A stretch of 64,000 nucleotides of DNA from Saccharicrinis sp963663905 (GCA_963663905.2 OY760657.1:930001-994000), one strand, 5' to 3'; positions 33,193 to 42,288 are shown, numbered from the stretch's first letter. The notes: generated from the sequence alone by a model not told the origin. Made by a program: numbers and translations.

Positions 33193-35268
33193 ATGTTAAG
33201 AATAAAAGCGATTGTATTTTTCATAATTTTTGTAACGACTGCACATTTAACTGCTCAGCGATTCTTCCCAAAAGAAGAATTGATGACAGTTGGTGTGTAT
33301 TATTATCCTGAACATTGGTCGCCTGATCAATGGGAGAGGGATATTAAGAATATTTCAGAACTGGGTTTTGAGTTTATACATATGGCCGAATTTGCTTGGG
33401 CTCAGATGGAACCGTCAGAAGGGAATTTTGATTTTAAGTGGTTGGATGAGGTTATTGCCTTGGCAGAGAATCACGATTTAAAGGTAATATTAGGTGCTCC
33501 AACTCCTTGTCCTCCTGTATGGCTGGGAATTAAACATCCTGAAATTTATTTGCAGGACGGTCTTTATCAATCTAAAGAACATGGAACAAGGGCTAATTTG
33601 TCATTGTCTAATCCCATTGCGTTAGATTACACTCAAAAGATTGTAGAGGCAATGGCCAAACATTACGGTAAGAATAAAACCGTAATAGGATGGCAGTTAG
33701 ATAATGAACCTGAAGCTAAGGAAAATTATAGTCCGGCTGCACAAGAAGCCTTCAGAAAATGGTTAGAAAAGAAATATAAAACTATTGAAGCCCTGAATAA
33801 AGCATGGGGTACAGCATTTTGGAGTCAGCTTTATGTTTCCTTTGATGAGATTAAAATTCACAATGCTCAAAATGTAGGTTGGTGGGGTGCAAATCCAATT
33901 GCTTTACTTGACTTTAAACGTTTTTCTGCAGATACTCAGGCTCAGTTTTTGGATTTTCAGGCTGAGGAATTAAGAAAATATATTGATCCCTCTCAGTTTA
34001 TTACGACTAATTATGTAGCTAAAGGAAATCAGACCGATCCTCGTCGAAGTCAAAAAATGGATTTCGCATCATTTACTGCCTATCCGAATTATGGGAGTCA
34101 CAACTTAGGAGAATTAGGATTTAGGATGGGTGACTATTCTGTACTGATGTATGCCAATGATTATTATAAAACAGTTAATGGTATAACTGGAGTTATGGAA
34201 TTGCAACCAGGACAAGTGAATTGGGCCAACCACAACTCTTTATTGCAGCCAGGTTCTGTTCGTATGTGGTTGTGGCATTGTTTTGCCGGTGGAAGTTCTT
34301 ATGCTTGTACCTATCGCTATCGTCAGATTTTATATGGTGCAGAGCAATATCATCATGGAATTATGACTACCGATGGTGTTAGTCTATCACAGGGTGGAAA
34401 AGAGTATGTTCAGTTTATAAAAGAAATTAAAATATTACAGCAACAGTTTGATATAAAAGCCAAAGTGCCAAAAGAACTACAGCATAAAAGGACAGCTATT
34501 ATGTGGTCGTTTGATAATCTTTGGAATCTTGAGCGACAAAAGCAAACCAACCAATGGAATACCTGGCAACATATGCAGCAATATGAGTGTATCCTTCACT
34601 CGCTGGGTATTCCGGTTGGGTTTATTTCTGAAGAAGATGATTTTTCTGCTTATGACTTCATAGTAATACCTGCCTACGAGATGGTTGATGAAGCCTTGGT
34701 GCAAAAATGGGAAGACTATGTTGAAGAAGGTGGAAATCTGATCATATCAACCCGAACAGGAGCTAAGGATAAAAATGCTCATCTATGGGAAAGTAATCTC
34801 TCGGGAGTGATGAATGAGTTGATTGGTGGAAAAATTACAGCCTTTGATATGATGCCATCCGGTAAAAGCGGAATAATTGCCATGGATAATTCTGAATATA
34901 AATGGAGTTGCTGGGGCGATTTGATAGATGCTAATGCAAATACCGAAATATTGGCTTCATATAAAGACCAGTTTTATCAGGGAACAGCTTGTTGTTTGAA
35001 AAATAAGATCGGTAAAGGAAATGTTTATTATATCGGTGCGCAAAGTATTGATGGTAGTCTTGAAAAGGATATAGTGAAAAGGGCTTATCAAGAGAAAGAC
35101 CTAAAAACCAAAGATTATCCGGAAGGTGTATTTGTGGAATACAGGGATGGATTTATGGTGGCAGTGAATTATTCTTCAGAGGATTATGCATTGGATTATG
35201 ATGGTGAATATTTAATAGGAGACAAAATATTAAAACCGGCTGATGTAGCAGTTTGGATTTCAAAATAA
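33193..35268 (+). CDS. GH42 beta-galactosidase
   Basis: A 691-residue exported GH42 enzyme with a signal peptide ending 'TAHLTAQ'. The acid/base is Glu172 in 'GWQLDNEPE' and the nucleophile Glu336 in 'GVMELQPGQVNW', both classical for clan GH-A family 42. Early residues 'GVYYYPEHW' and 'FAWAQMEPSEG' also match. A glutamine-amidotransferase-like domain typical of the family follows around residues 420-620. It releases beta-linked galactose, for instance from galactosylated xyloglucan side chains. The gene begins 12 bp after the GH3 gene and 9 bp before the symporter gene, within one operon. Confidence 0.94.
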   Translation: MLRIKAIVFFIIFVTTAHLTAQRFFPKEELMTVGVYYYPEHWSPDQWERDIKNISELGFEFIHMAEFAWAQMEPSEGNFDFKWLDEVIALAENHDLKVILGAPTPCPPVWLGIKHPEIYLQDGLYQSKEHGTRANLSLSNPIALDYTQKIVEAMAKHYGKNKTVIGWQLDNEPEAKENYSPAAQEAFRKWLEKKYKTIEALNKAWGTAFWSQLYVSFDEIKIHNAQNVGWWGANPIALLDFKRFSADTQAQFLDFQAEELRKYIDPSQFITTNYVAKGNQTDPRRSQKMDFASFTAYPNYGSHNLGELGFRMGDYSVLMYANDYYKTVNGITGVMELQPGQVNWANHNSLLQPGSVRMWLWHCFAGGSSYACTYRYRQILYGAEQYHHGIMTTDGVSLSQGGKEYVQFIKEIKILQQQFDIKAKVPKELQHKRTAIMWSFDNLWNLERQKQTNQWNTWQHMQQYECILHSLGIPVGFISEEDDFSAYDFIVIPAYEMVDEALVQKWEDYVEEGGNLIISTRTGAKDKNAHLWESNLSGVMNELIGGKITAFDMMPSGKSGIIAMDNSEYKWSCWGDLIDANANTEILASYKDQFYQGTACCLKNKIGKGNVYYIGAQSIDGSLEKDIVKRAYQEKDLKTKDYPEGVFVEYRDGFMVAVNYSSEDYALDYDGEYLIGDKILKPADVAVWISK

Positions 35269-35277
35269 ACGAAGCAG

Positions 35278-36876
35278 ATGAATACAAAACACTCAAACAA
35301 AATATCCGTTTTCGAAAAAATAGGCTACGCTCTTGGAGATGGAGCAGCAAATATTGCATGGCGGGGAGTAGCAACCTTTTTATTTGTTTTTTACACCGAT
35401 GTATTTGGTATTGACCCTGCTGCCGTTGGAATATTAATGCTGGTAGCGCGTTCAAGTGACGGTATTAGCGATATTGCAATGGGTATTGTTGGAGACAGAA
35501 CCAACTCCAAATACGGTAAATTCCGTCCATGGATATTGTGGACTGCCATACCTTTGGCTGCCATACTTTCTTTATTATTTACAGCTCCTGATTTAAGTCC
35601 ATCAGGCAAAATCATATATGCATATACAACTTATATTATTTTCACCCTGGTTTATACTGCCAATAATATTCCTTATGGAGCCTTAATGGCAGTAATGACT
35701 GGAGATGATAAGGAGCGTACAACCATAGGATCGTATCGTATGGTAGGAGCTTTTGCAGGAGGGATGTTAGTGCAGGGATTATTATTGTTTTTGGTAGCCA
35801 ATTTTGGAAATGTAAATCCTCAGTTTGAAGTTAATCATGTTAAAGAGGATCAATACAAAGTTATAGTGACTGCTCCAAAAGATGTTCCAAATGCATACTT
35901 AACAACGGAACATGGCATCGCTACCTTCGTATGGGTTAATAATGCTGAAGATAAACCATCGCATAGTAAAAGCTTTTCATTAAAGGGAGAAGAACGTTAT
36001 ATCTTTTTCGTACAGGGAGAAAGTAATTTAAATACCGAAAGTTTTTCATTAATCAATCAAAAGCAAGGATATAGTTATTCTATTTATCTGCTATCAGTAT
36101 TTCTGGCTTTGTTTTTATTGGTGACATTCTTCTCTACTAAAGAACGAATTCAACCAGCAGCTAATCAGGAAACTAATTTATGGAGGGATTTTAAAGATTT
36201 AATCACCAACAAACCATGGATTATTTTATTGATTATCGGATTACTTTTTAATATCTATAACTCAATTAAGCAGGGAATTGTAGTCATTTATTTCTCACAC
36301 TTTATGCATAACCAATTGTTGGCTGGTTCATATATGGTAGGCTTAACCTTAGCATCTATTGTAGGAGCCATGGTAACAGCCCCGTTAGCCCGAATGTTCG
36401 GTAAACGTAACTTGTTTATTTACGCATTATTGTTTTCGGGTGCAGTGAATGCTATGCTGGCATTCTGTGTTTCTGAAGATGTAGCATCCATATTTGCTTT
36501 GGGTATTGTTTCTGAATTTGGAGCAGCCATTTTCCCAACCTTGTTTTTTGCCATGTTGGGTGATGCAGCTGATTATTCTGAATGGATCAATGGAAGAAGA
36601 GCAACCGGCTTGATTTACTCAGCAGGTTCATTTGCTACCAAATTTGGTGGAGGTATAGCCGGGGCTATCATTGGTTTTGTACTATCAGCGTATCATTATA
36701 ACGGACAAGATACTGTTGCCATTCAGGGAGCCATTCCCGGTATTATCATGCTGATGAGTTGGGTACCTTCCATAATCACAGTTGTTGCAGCATTTGTAAT
36801 GATGTTATACCCATTAAACCAATCAAAGATGGATGTGATTACAACAGAGTTGAAGGAGAGAAGGAATAAAGGTTAA
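35278..36876 (+). CDS. GPH-family sugar symporter with a large periplasmic insertion
   Basis: A 532-residue inner-membrane GPH (MelB-like) symporter. Family marks include 'SDGISDIAMGIVGDRTNSKY' (the cation-site Asp residues of helix II), 'NIPYGALMAVMTGDDKERT' and 'MLGDAADYSEWINGRRATG'. Normal members have about 460-480 residues. Here roughly 85 extra residues (about 176-264, 'FEVNHVKEDQYKVIVTAPKD' onward) lie between helices 5 and 6, on the periplasmic side by MelB topology. They read as a small beta-rich domain. The operon context suggests import of glucose disaccharides or related oligosaccharides for the GH94 phosphorylase downstream. Confidence 0.9.
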   Translation: MNTKHSNKISVFEKIGYALGDGAANIAWRGVATFLFVFYTDVFGIDPAAVGILMLVARSSDGISDIAMGIVGDRTNSKYGKFRPWILWTAIPLAAILSLLFTAPDLSPSGKIIYAYTTYIIFTLVYTANNIPYGALMAVMTGDDKERTTIGSYRMVGAFAGGMLVQGLLLFLVANFGNVNPQFEVNHVKEDQYKVIVTAPKDVPNAYLTTEHGIATFVWVNNAEDKPSHSKSFSLKGEERYIFFVQGESNLNTESFSLINQKQGYSYSIYLLSVFLALFLLVTFFSTKERIQPAANQETNLWRDFKDLITNKPWIILLIIGLLFNIYNSIKQGIVVIYFSHFMHNQLLAGSYMVGLTLASIVGAMVTAPLARMFGKRNLFIYALLFSGAVNAMLAFCVSEDVASIFALGIVSEFGAAIFPTLFFAMLGDAADYSEWINGRRATGLIYSAGSFATKFGGGIAGAIIGFVLSAYHYNGQDTVAIQGAIPGIIMLMSWVPSIITVVAAFVMMLYPLNQSKMDVITTELKERRNKG

Positions 36877-37267
36877 AGGTAACAAGGTTAATGGAGCTCC
36901 TCTCAATCTCCCCAAAGAGGAGAAGCTGATTTACAGCTTGTAAAATAAAGATGAATTAACCTGCAAATTGAGGCCCGGAGGGATGAAATATTATAACCCT
37001 GGGTATTAGCCCTGGGATTGTGAATATTCCCCAGGTAAACTAGTAGCCCCATTAGGGGTGATGTTAAATAAAGATAAAGGTTTATGTATTTGTATGCCAT
37101 GTTAACTAATTCTCCTCCTTTCAAAGGAGTAGTACTTCTACGAAGGAGAGCTGATTTACATTATAAACAGAATAAATACAAATATTCAACACATCAACAA
37201 CTTGACAAATTAACAATTCAACGATTCAACGATTCAACAATAAAAGCAAACCACTAAATACAAACAT
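36877..37267. repeat. Intergenic region with dispersed repeat sequences (391 bp)
   Basis: Between symporter and GH94 genes lie several GC-richer, hairpin-prone stretches unlike the flanking genes: 36896-36925 and 37109-37150 (CTCC...GGAG types; the latter related to 4057-4120). Between them, 36971-37065 has paired 'CCCTGGG' words and 'GCCCC-ATTA-GGGG'. Near 37205-37240 there is a small 9-bp tandem repeat ('ATTCAACG'). It looks like non-coding dispersed repeat material accumulated inside an operon. A promoter for GH94 could also be here. Confidence 0.5.
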
Positions 37268-39703
37268 ATGCAATACGGTTTTTTTGATGATGATAGCAGA
37301 GAATATGTAATTACCAATCCACAAACACCATTTCCATGGATTAACTATTTAGGGAATGAAGATTTCTTTGGATTAGTATCGAACTCTGCCGGGGGATATG
37401 CATTTTATAAAGATGCTAAATTCCGTAGACTAACAAGATACCGATATAATAACGTACCAATGGATAATGGAGGTCGTTATTATTATATAAAAGATGAAGA
37501 TACCATTTGGAATCCTGGATGGAAGCCAACCAAAACACCGTTGGATAGTTACGAATGCCGTCACGGTATGAGTTATACCAAAATAACCGGTGTTAAAAAC
37601 GGACTAAAGGCAGAAAGTACTTTTTTTATTCCGCTTAAAACATGGGTTGAGGTTCATAAAATAAAGCTGACAAACGAATCCGGTAAAGAGAAAAGCATCA
37701 AGCTATTCTCGTTTATGGAATGGTGTTTATGGAATGCTGAGGATGATCAGAACAACCTGCAACGTAACCTTTCAACCGGAGAAGTAGAGATTGATGGATC
37801 CACATTGTATCATAAAACAGAATATAAAGAACGCCGTAATCATTACGCTTTCTTTAATGTAAATACGCCAATTCAAGGTTACGATACCGACAGAGAAAGC
37901 TTTGTGGGTTTGTATAACGAATTATCAGGTCCACAAGCCGTACTAAACGGAAAGCCAACCAACTCTGAAGCACACGGATGGTCACCAATTGCATCTCATT
38001 ATATCGAAATCACGCTTAAACCAGGAGAGTCTAAAAATCTGATATTTACGTTAGGATATATTGAAAATCAGGAAGAAGAGAAATGGGAAAGTAAAGGAAT
38101 TATCAATAAAACAAAAGCAAAAGCAGTCATTGAAAAATTCAATACTGTAGAAAAAGTGGATGCTGCATTAGATGAATTAGCAAGTTATTGGGATAACCTG
38201 TTAAGTGTGATCAATGTTAAGAGTGATCAACCTGAGTTAAACCGTATGGTAAACATCTGGAATCAATACCAATGTATGGTTACTTTCAATATGTCACGTT
38301 CAGCATCGTTCTTCGAGGTAGGTATTGGTCGTGGTATGGGTTTCCGTGATTCAAACCAGGATTTGATTGGATTTGTACACCAAATTCCGGAAAGAGCCCG
38401 AGAACGTATAATTGATATTGCATCAACTCAGTTTCCGGATGGAGGTTGTTATCATCAGTATCAGCCTTTAACAAAAAGAGGAAACCATGCTTTAGGTGGT
38501 GGTTTTAATGATGATCCAATGTGGTTGATTTTAGGAGCAGTTAGCTATATCAAGGAAACAGGTGATTTCTCAATTCTGGATGAAATGGTTCCTTTTGATA
38601 ATGATGAGAGTCTGGCTAAAACCATGTTTGAGCACTTAACGATTTCGTTTAATCATGTGGTGAATAATCTGGGGCCTAATGGCCTGCCATTAATCGGTCG
38701 TGCCGACTGGAATGACTGTCTGAACCTTAATTGTTTTTCAAAAGATCCTAATGAATCCTTCCAGACAACAGAAAACAATACCAAAGGCTCCAAAGCAGAA
38801 TCGGTAATGATTGCCGGACTGTTTGTCGTTTATGGAACCGATTATGTTGAATTATGTAAGGAGCTAGGTAAAACCGAAGAAGCAGCCAGAGCACAGGCTA
38901 AGGTAGATAAAATGATCAAGTCGGTAAAAGACTTTGGATGGGATGGTGAATGGTTCTTGCGTGCTTATGATTTCTATGGCAAAAAAGTAGGTTCAAATGA
39001 AAACGAAGAAGGCAAGATCTTTATCGAATCGCAAGGATGGTGTACCATGGCCGGAATCGGTAAAGAAGAAGGCTTATGTGAAAAAGCATTAGACTCTGTA
39101 AAAGAACGATTAGATTGTGAATACGGAATTGTACTGAATAATCCGGCATTTACAAAATACTATATTGAGTACGGTGAAATATCGACTTATCCCAAAGGTT
39201 ATAAAGAGAACGCAGGTATATTCTGTCATAATAATCCATGGATTATGATTGGTGAAACGGTAATTGGAAGAGGAAACAGAGCCTGGGAATACTATAAAAA
39301 GATTTGTCCTGCTTACCTTGAAAATATCAGCGATCTGCATAAAACAGAACCTTATGTATATGCTCAAATGGTGGCAGGTAAAGATGCTTACAAACCCGGA
39401 GAAGCTAAAAACTCCTGGTTAACAGGTACCGCATCATGGAACTTTTATGCTATTACCCAATTTATTTTAGGTGTTCGACCAGATTATAATGGACTCATTG
39501 TTGACCCATGTATTCCTGATGATTTTAGTGACTATACCTTTACCCGTAAGTTCCGAGGAGCAACTTACGAAATACAAATAAAGACAGGAGAGAAAAATAA
39601 AGGCGTTAAACAACTTACTGTGGATGGCAAAGCCATTGATGGCAATGTAATTCCAGTATTGAATCAAGGTTCAGTGCATAAAGTAGTGGTTGAAATGCTT
39701 TAA
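37268..39703 (+). CDS. GH94 cellobiose (cellodextrin) phosphorylase
   Basis: An 811-residue GH94 phosphorylase without signal peptide, hence cytoplasmic. It splits cellobiose with phosphate into glucose and glucose-1-phosphate (EC 2.4.1.20), saving ATP. Diagnostic features: the start 'MQYGFFDDDSREYVITNPQT', 'YECRHGMSYTKI', 'GIGRGMGFRDSNQDLIGF' (substrate and phosphate site) and the catalytic aspartate in 'IGRADWNDCLNLN' (the second Asp, residue 483, is the probable acid). The tail has 'WLTGTASWNFYA' and 'DYTFTRKFRG'. Length equals that of characterised cellobiose phosphorylases. It explains why the operon has a symporter: beta-glucan or xyloglucan backbones are imported as disaccharides. Confidence 0.95.
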   Translation: MQYGFFDDDSREYVITNPQTPFPWINYLGNEDFFGLVSNSAGGYAFYKDAKFRRLTRYRYNNVPMDNGGRYYYIKDEDTIWNPGWKPTKTPLDSYECRHGMSYTKITGVKNGLKAESTFFIPLKTWVEVHKIKLTNESGKEKSIKLFSFMEWCLWNAEDDQNNLQRNLSTGEVEIDGSTLYHKTEYKERRNHYAFFNVNTPIQGYDTDRESFVGLYNELSGPQAVLNGKPTNSEAHGWSPIASHYIEITLKPGESKNLIFTLGYIENQEEEKWESKGIINKTKAKAVIEKFNTVEKVDAALDELASYWDNLLSVINVKSDQPELNRMVNIWNQYQCMVTFNMSRSASFFEVGIGRGMGFRDSNQDLIGFVHQIPERARERIIDIASTQFPDGGCYHQYQPLTKRGNHALGGGFNDDPMWLILGAVSYIKETGDFSILDEMVPFDNDESLAKTMFEHLTISFNHVVNNLGPNGLPLIGRADWNDCLNLNCFSKDPNESFQTTENNTKGSKAESVMIAGLFVVYGTDYVELCKELGKTEEAARAQAKVDKMIKSVKDFGWDGEWFLRAYDFYGKKVGSNENEEGKIFIESQGWCTMAGIGKEEGLCEKALDSVKERLDCEYGIVLNNPAFTKYYIEYGEISTYPKGYKENAGIFCHNNPWIMIGETVIGRGNRAWEYYKKICPAYLENISDLHKTEPYVYAQMVAGKDAYKPGEAKNSWLTGTASWNFYAITQFILGVRPDYNGLIVDPCIPDDFSDYTFTRKFRGATYEIQIKTGEKNKGVKQLTVDGKAIDGNVIPVLNQGSVHKVVVEML

Positions 39704-39736
39704 AAAAGACCTTTATTTTTTCCAAAACAATAGGAG

Positions 39737-39770
39737 AATCGAAGTGTTGTCCAACGGGATCACTTCGATT
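39737..39770. other. Hairpin after GH94 gene
   Basis: AATCGAAGTG (39737-39746) pairs perfectly with CACTTCGATT (39761-39770), 34 bp after the GH94 stop. There is no strong T-run directly after it, but it precedes the second stem-loop at 39818. Confidence 0.55.
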
Positions 39771-39817
39771 CATTTTAAATTAAAGACTCACCTTTATTTA
39801 CATATGTTTTTAAAAAT

Positions 39818-39857
39818 AATCGGAGTGTAACTGTTTTTGATACACTCCGATTTTATA
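39818..39857 (+). terminator. Intrinsic terminator of the GH31-GH94 operon
   Basis: A perfect 12-bp stem, AATCGGAGTGTA (39818-39829) with TACACTCCGATT (39841-39852), followed by TTATAC. Together with the hairpin at 39737 it closes the operon. Confidence 0.7.
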
Positions 39858-39908
39858 CATGGAGAAGCGTGATATATAGAAGGCAAAATCTTTCCGAGAA
39901 TTAAGTTT

Positions 39909-40394
39909 CTACAGTTTTACAAATGCATTTTTTTCTAAAAAAATAACTACTGCAGTTTTGTAATGGCAATTATTTCATAATAATTAACTCCTGCAACCTT
40001 GTAAATAGGTATTTTACCAAAACAATATACACCTGCAGTTTTGTAATCGCAATTATTTAAAAATAAATAGCTCCAGCAATTATGTAAAGGCATATTTATC
40101 CAAAACAATTAGCTGTTGCAAACTTAAAATGACAATTATTCTAAAACAATTTGCTCCTGCAATTATGTATTAGATATTCCCATGTTCGGGAAAACGCCCT
40201 GCAGATTTGCAACAAGGTTTCTCAAGTATGGGATTTGCTGTTTAAATATCGCAAGAAGCATTCCTTGTTATGGGATTTGTTGTTGCAAACTTACAAGAAG
40301 GTTTCCCAATATCGTGAAAATACACTGCAAATTTGCGACAAATATTCCCCACCTTGGGATTTCACGCTGCAATTTAGAAAATAGAATTCCCAAG
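39909..40394. repeat. Tandem 41-42-bp-period array B (about twelve degenerate units)
   Basis: Units start at 39909, 39950, 39991, 40033, 40074, 40116, 40157, 40199, 40241, 40283, 40325 and 40367 (steps of 41 or 42). The first six read 'CTGCAATTTTGTAA...AATTATT...AAAACAAT', and later ones change to 'CTGCAAATTTGC...AAGGTTTCCCAA...GGGATTTGTTG'. The later type is the reverse complement of array A units. Open frames run through it because 42 is a multiple of three, but they are not convincing genes. Confidence 0.85.
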
Positions 40395-40463
40395 TCATTT
40401 TTCTACCCAAAACTGGAGTATTTCAAATAATAATGAAAGAATTATTTCCAGTTGTTATTGCAC

Positions 40464-40536
40464 AAAAAAGCCGGAGTACGTTGATTAAATTTAAGTACCC
40501 CGGCTGTATAGAACCATTCACATCCCATTTATTCTT
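40464..40536 (-). repeat. Duplicated terminator segment, copy 1
   Basis: About 72 bp matching 43603-43674 with two clear substitutions. It contains AGCCGGAGTAC...GTACCCCGGCT, which on the minus strand is followed by T6, so it is an orphan minus-strand terminator. The match extends through the stop codon and second codon of the PorV-like gene and then ends. No gene remains on its right side on the minus strand that it could serve. Confidence 0.8.
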
Positions 40537-40931
40537 TTATATTATTATTGTAGCTTTAAAACAATACACTTTATTTCTTCCCTTTAACTTACCATAACGA
40601 CTCTGTGTATTGTTTCAGTAAATGCTAGTTTTCTTGATTTTTCACCACTCATTGAGATCTTCTAATTGATTTATGTCTTAAACTACTAGTTTATTATGGT
40701 GTTATAAGTCTCAATTGTAAGGAATATTTACAAGTACCAAAAATTATGATACCAGTACTTTGGGGTATTGGTACCTAAAAGGTATTTAAAAATAAGGGTG
40801 ATAATTGAACTGATCATTAATATTGTGATCGTTATAAAAAAATATTCAATAAAAGTTTTTATTATGAAAACAAGAAAACAAGAAAACAAAAAAAATGCTT
40901 CAACTTAAATTTTAAAGCACTCTTTATTTTA

Positions 40932-41471
40932 ATGATAGGATTTAGTGTTGTAGCTTGTGATCAAAACGAAACAGTAAGTGATACAATTTCATTTGATGAA
41001 TTGGCTGCTGAATTAGGATTTGATGATCCCATTTCAGAAAAGGGACAAGAACTGATTCTGGAAAAGTTTAATTCGGTTGAACAGTATAGGGATTTTTTGC
41101 TTGATAGAATTGAGTATTTGAAGAGTAAAAATAGGACCTCGAGTATTTTAGATTCAAAAGATCTAAAATCATTAACAATGGGCAAATATGTTGTTAAGCT
41201 TATAACGCCCGATGGAGAGGAAGAATTTAGATGTAGTGACGATACTTACATATTTGATAGGGCCGAAGAAAATGGCATCGATTTACCAAGTTCATGTAGA
41301 GCAGGTGCTTGTAGCTCTTGTGTAGGTATTTTAGCTGCTGGTAGTGTAGATCAGGAAGATCAAACCTTTTTTAGTAATTATCAAATTGAATCAGAAGGGG
41401 CAGTTGTTTTATGTGTTGCATACCCTACAAGTGATGTTACTATTGTGACGCATTGTGAAGAGTATTTTTAA
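40932..41471 (+). CDS. [2Fe-2S] ferredoxin-like lipoprotein
   Basis: The C-terminal half (residues about 84-179) is a plant-type [2Fe-2S] ferredoxin: 'YVVKLITPDGEEEFRCSDD', then ligands Cys122, Cys127 and Cys130 in 'SCRAGACSSCVG' and Cys161 in 'VVLCVAYP' (spacing CX4CX2CX30C). The N-terminal half is a helical segment preceded by the lipobox 'FSVVAC' (Cys9). An export signal this short cannot work. The same frame upstream reads '...FNLNFKALFIL', a proper hydrophobic core, but has no ATG. The nearest ATG (40864) is out of frame at an A8 run. The secreted gene at 41492 follows after 20 bp. Electron transfer outside the cytoplasm is implied. Confidence 0.75.
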   Translation: MIGFSVVACDQNETVSDTISFDELAAELGFDDPISEKGQELILEKFNSVEQYRDFLLDRIEYLKSKNRTSSILDSKDLKSLTMGKYVVKLITPDGEEEFRCSDDTYIFDRAEENGIDLPSSCRAGACSSCVGILAAGSVDQEDQTFFSNYQIESEGAVVLCVAYPTSDVTIVTHCEEYF

Positions 41472-41491
41472 TATTAATAAAGAATAGTATC

Positions 41492-42229
41492 GTGAAATTA
41501 TTATCAGTTATTATACTTATATTTTTGACTTTTGCTGTAGATCTATTATCTCAAAATATAAAAGAGTTTAATGATTTTGATTTTAAGGCTTTTAAGCAAA
41601 AGCGTGATAGTTTGAGAAAATTTGATTTTTTATCCTATAACTATCTTTTTATAACAAAAGATTATCAAATAAAAATAGATGATAAAACCTTTAAGAAAGG
41701 TGTGGCCAAATATAAATTTGTTCCTGAAGGAATTAATGATTATAAAGATTCATTGGCCGTAGTTTGTATGATTGAATTTGATGATTGGGATAAAACACAT
41801 ATTGCTGTTAATCGAATTGGTTATACCTGGCTTCGATTAGGGTACCATACCTGGCAAACAAAAGTAGAAGCTAGGGGATTTGCTAATTTATTTCATATAG
41901 CGCATCCTTGGCGTATGTATGAATTCTTAATTGATGAGGACAATAATAATCCTATTGTTGTGGATTTATTTAAGCAGTTACGTGCCAATGTTAAACTTGA
42001 AAGTAAAAAAGATAGTGTTGATTATTTCAACAGAACAGAATTACTGGATGAAGCTATGCGATGTAATCCTCAACGCATTGTTGATTATGAAAAAATGATG
42101 ATAGAAAAAAAACAACTAGAAAAAGCCTATCTAAAAGAGCATGGTGAAATAGATAGATCTAAACTAGGTGTTGGTTGTGAAAAAGAAAATTGTTGTCAGC
42201 GTTTAGGTAAAAATAATGAGCAGAAATAA
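41492..42229 (+). CDS. Secreted protein of unknown function, paired with the ferredoxin lipoprotein
   Basis: A 245-residue protein starting at GTG, with a Sec signal peptide ('VIILIFLTFAVDLLSQ'). The mature part is charged and helical/mixed. Notable parts are 'MIEFDDWDKTHIAVNRIGYTW' and 'GFANLFHIAHPWRMYEFLID' in the middle and a Cys-rich end 'GVGCEKENCCQRLG'. I recognise no family. The spacing of 20 bp to the ferredoxin gene suggests one operon. The terminal CxxxxCC could take part in redox chemistry or metal binding with the ferredoxin, which is inference only. An IS256 element is inserted 31 bp after its stop. Confidence 0.65.
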   Translation: MKLLSVIILIFLTFAVDLLSQNIKEFNDFDFKAFKQKRDSLRKFDFLSYNYLFITKDYQIKIDDKTFKKGVAKYKFVPEGINDYKDSLAVVCMIEFDDWDKTHIAVNRIGYTWLRLGYHTWQTKVEARGFANLFHIAHPWRMYEFLIDEDNNNPIVVDLFKQLRANVKLESKKDSVDYFNRTELLDEAMRCNPQRIVDYEKMMIEKKQLEKAYLKEHGEIDRSKLGVGCEKENCCQRLGKNNEQK

Positions 42230-42288
42230 ATAAAAAAAGTTCTCAATTTAAAAAAAATAAGGTACCATCCTAAAAACTGTGTAAGTAT

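Noticed and set aside
36903..37124. Minus-strand open frame between symporter and GH94 genes
   Set aside because: It falls wholly in repeat-like intergenic DNA, and the peptide has no family features.
40151..40430. Two overlapping plus-strand open frames across array B
   Set aside because: Both frames are open only because the period is a multiple of three. Codon choice and peptide content (Trp/Cys/Lys-rich repeats) look artificial.
40740..40800. GGTACC/AGTACC words upstream of the ferredoxin gene as an operator
   Set aside because: Arms are short and irregularly spaced. In AT-rich sequence this is not distinguishable from chance.
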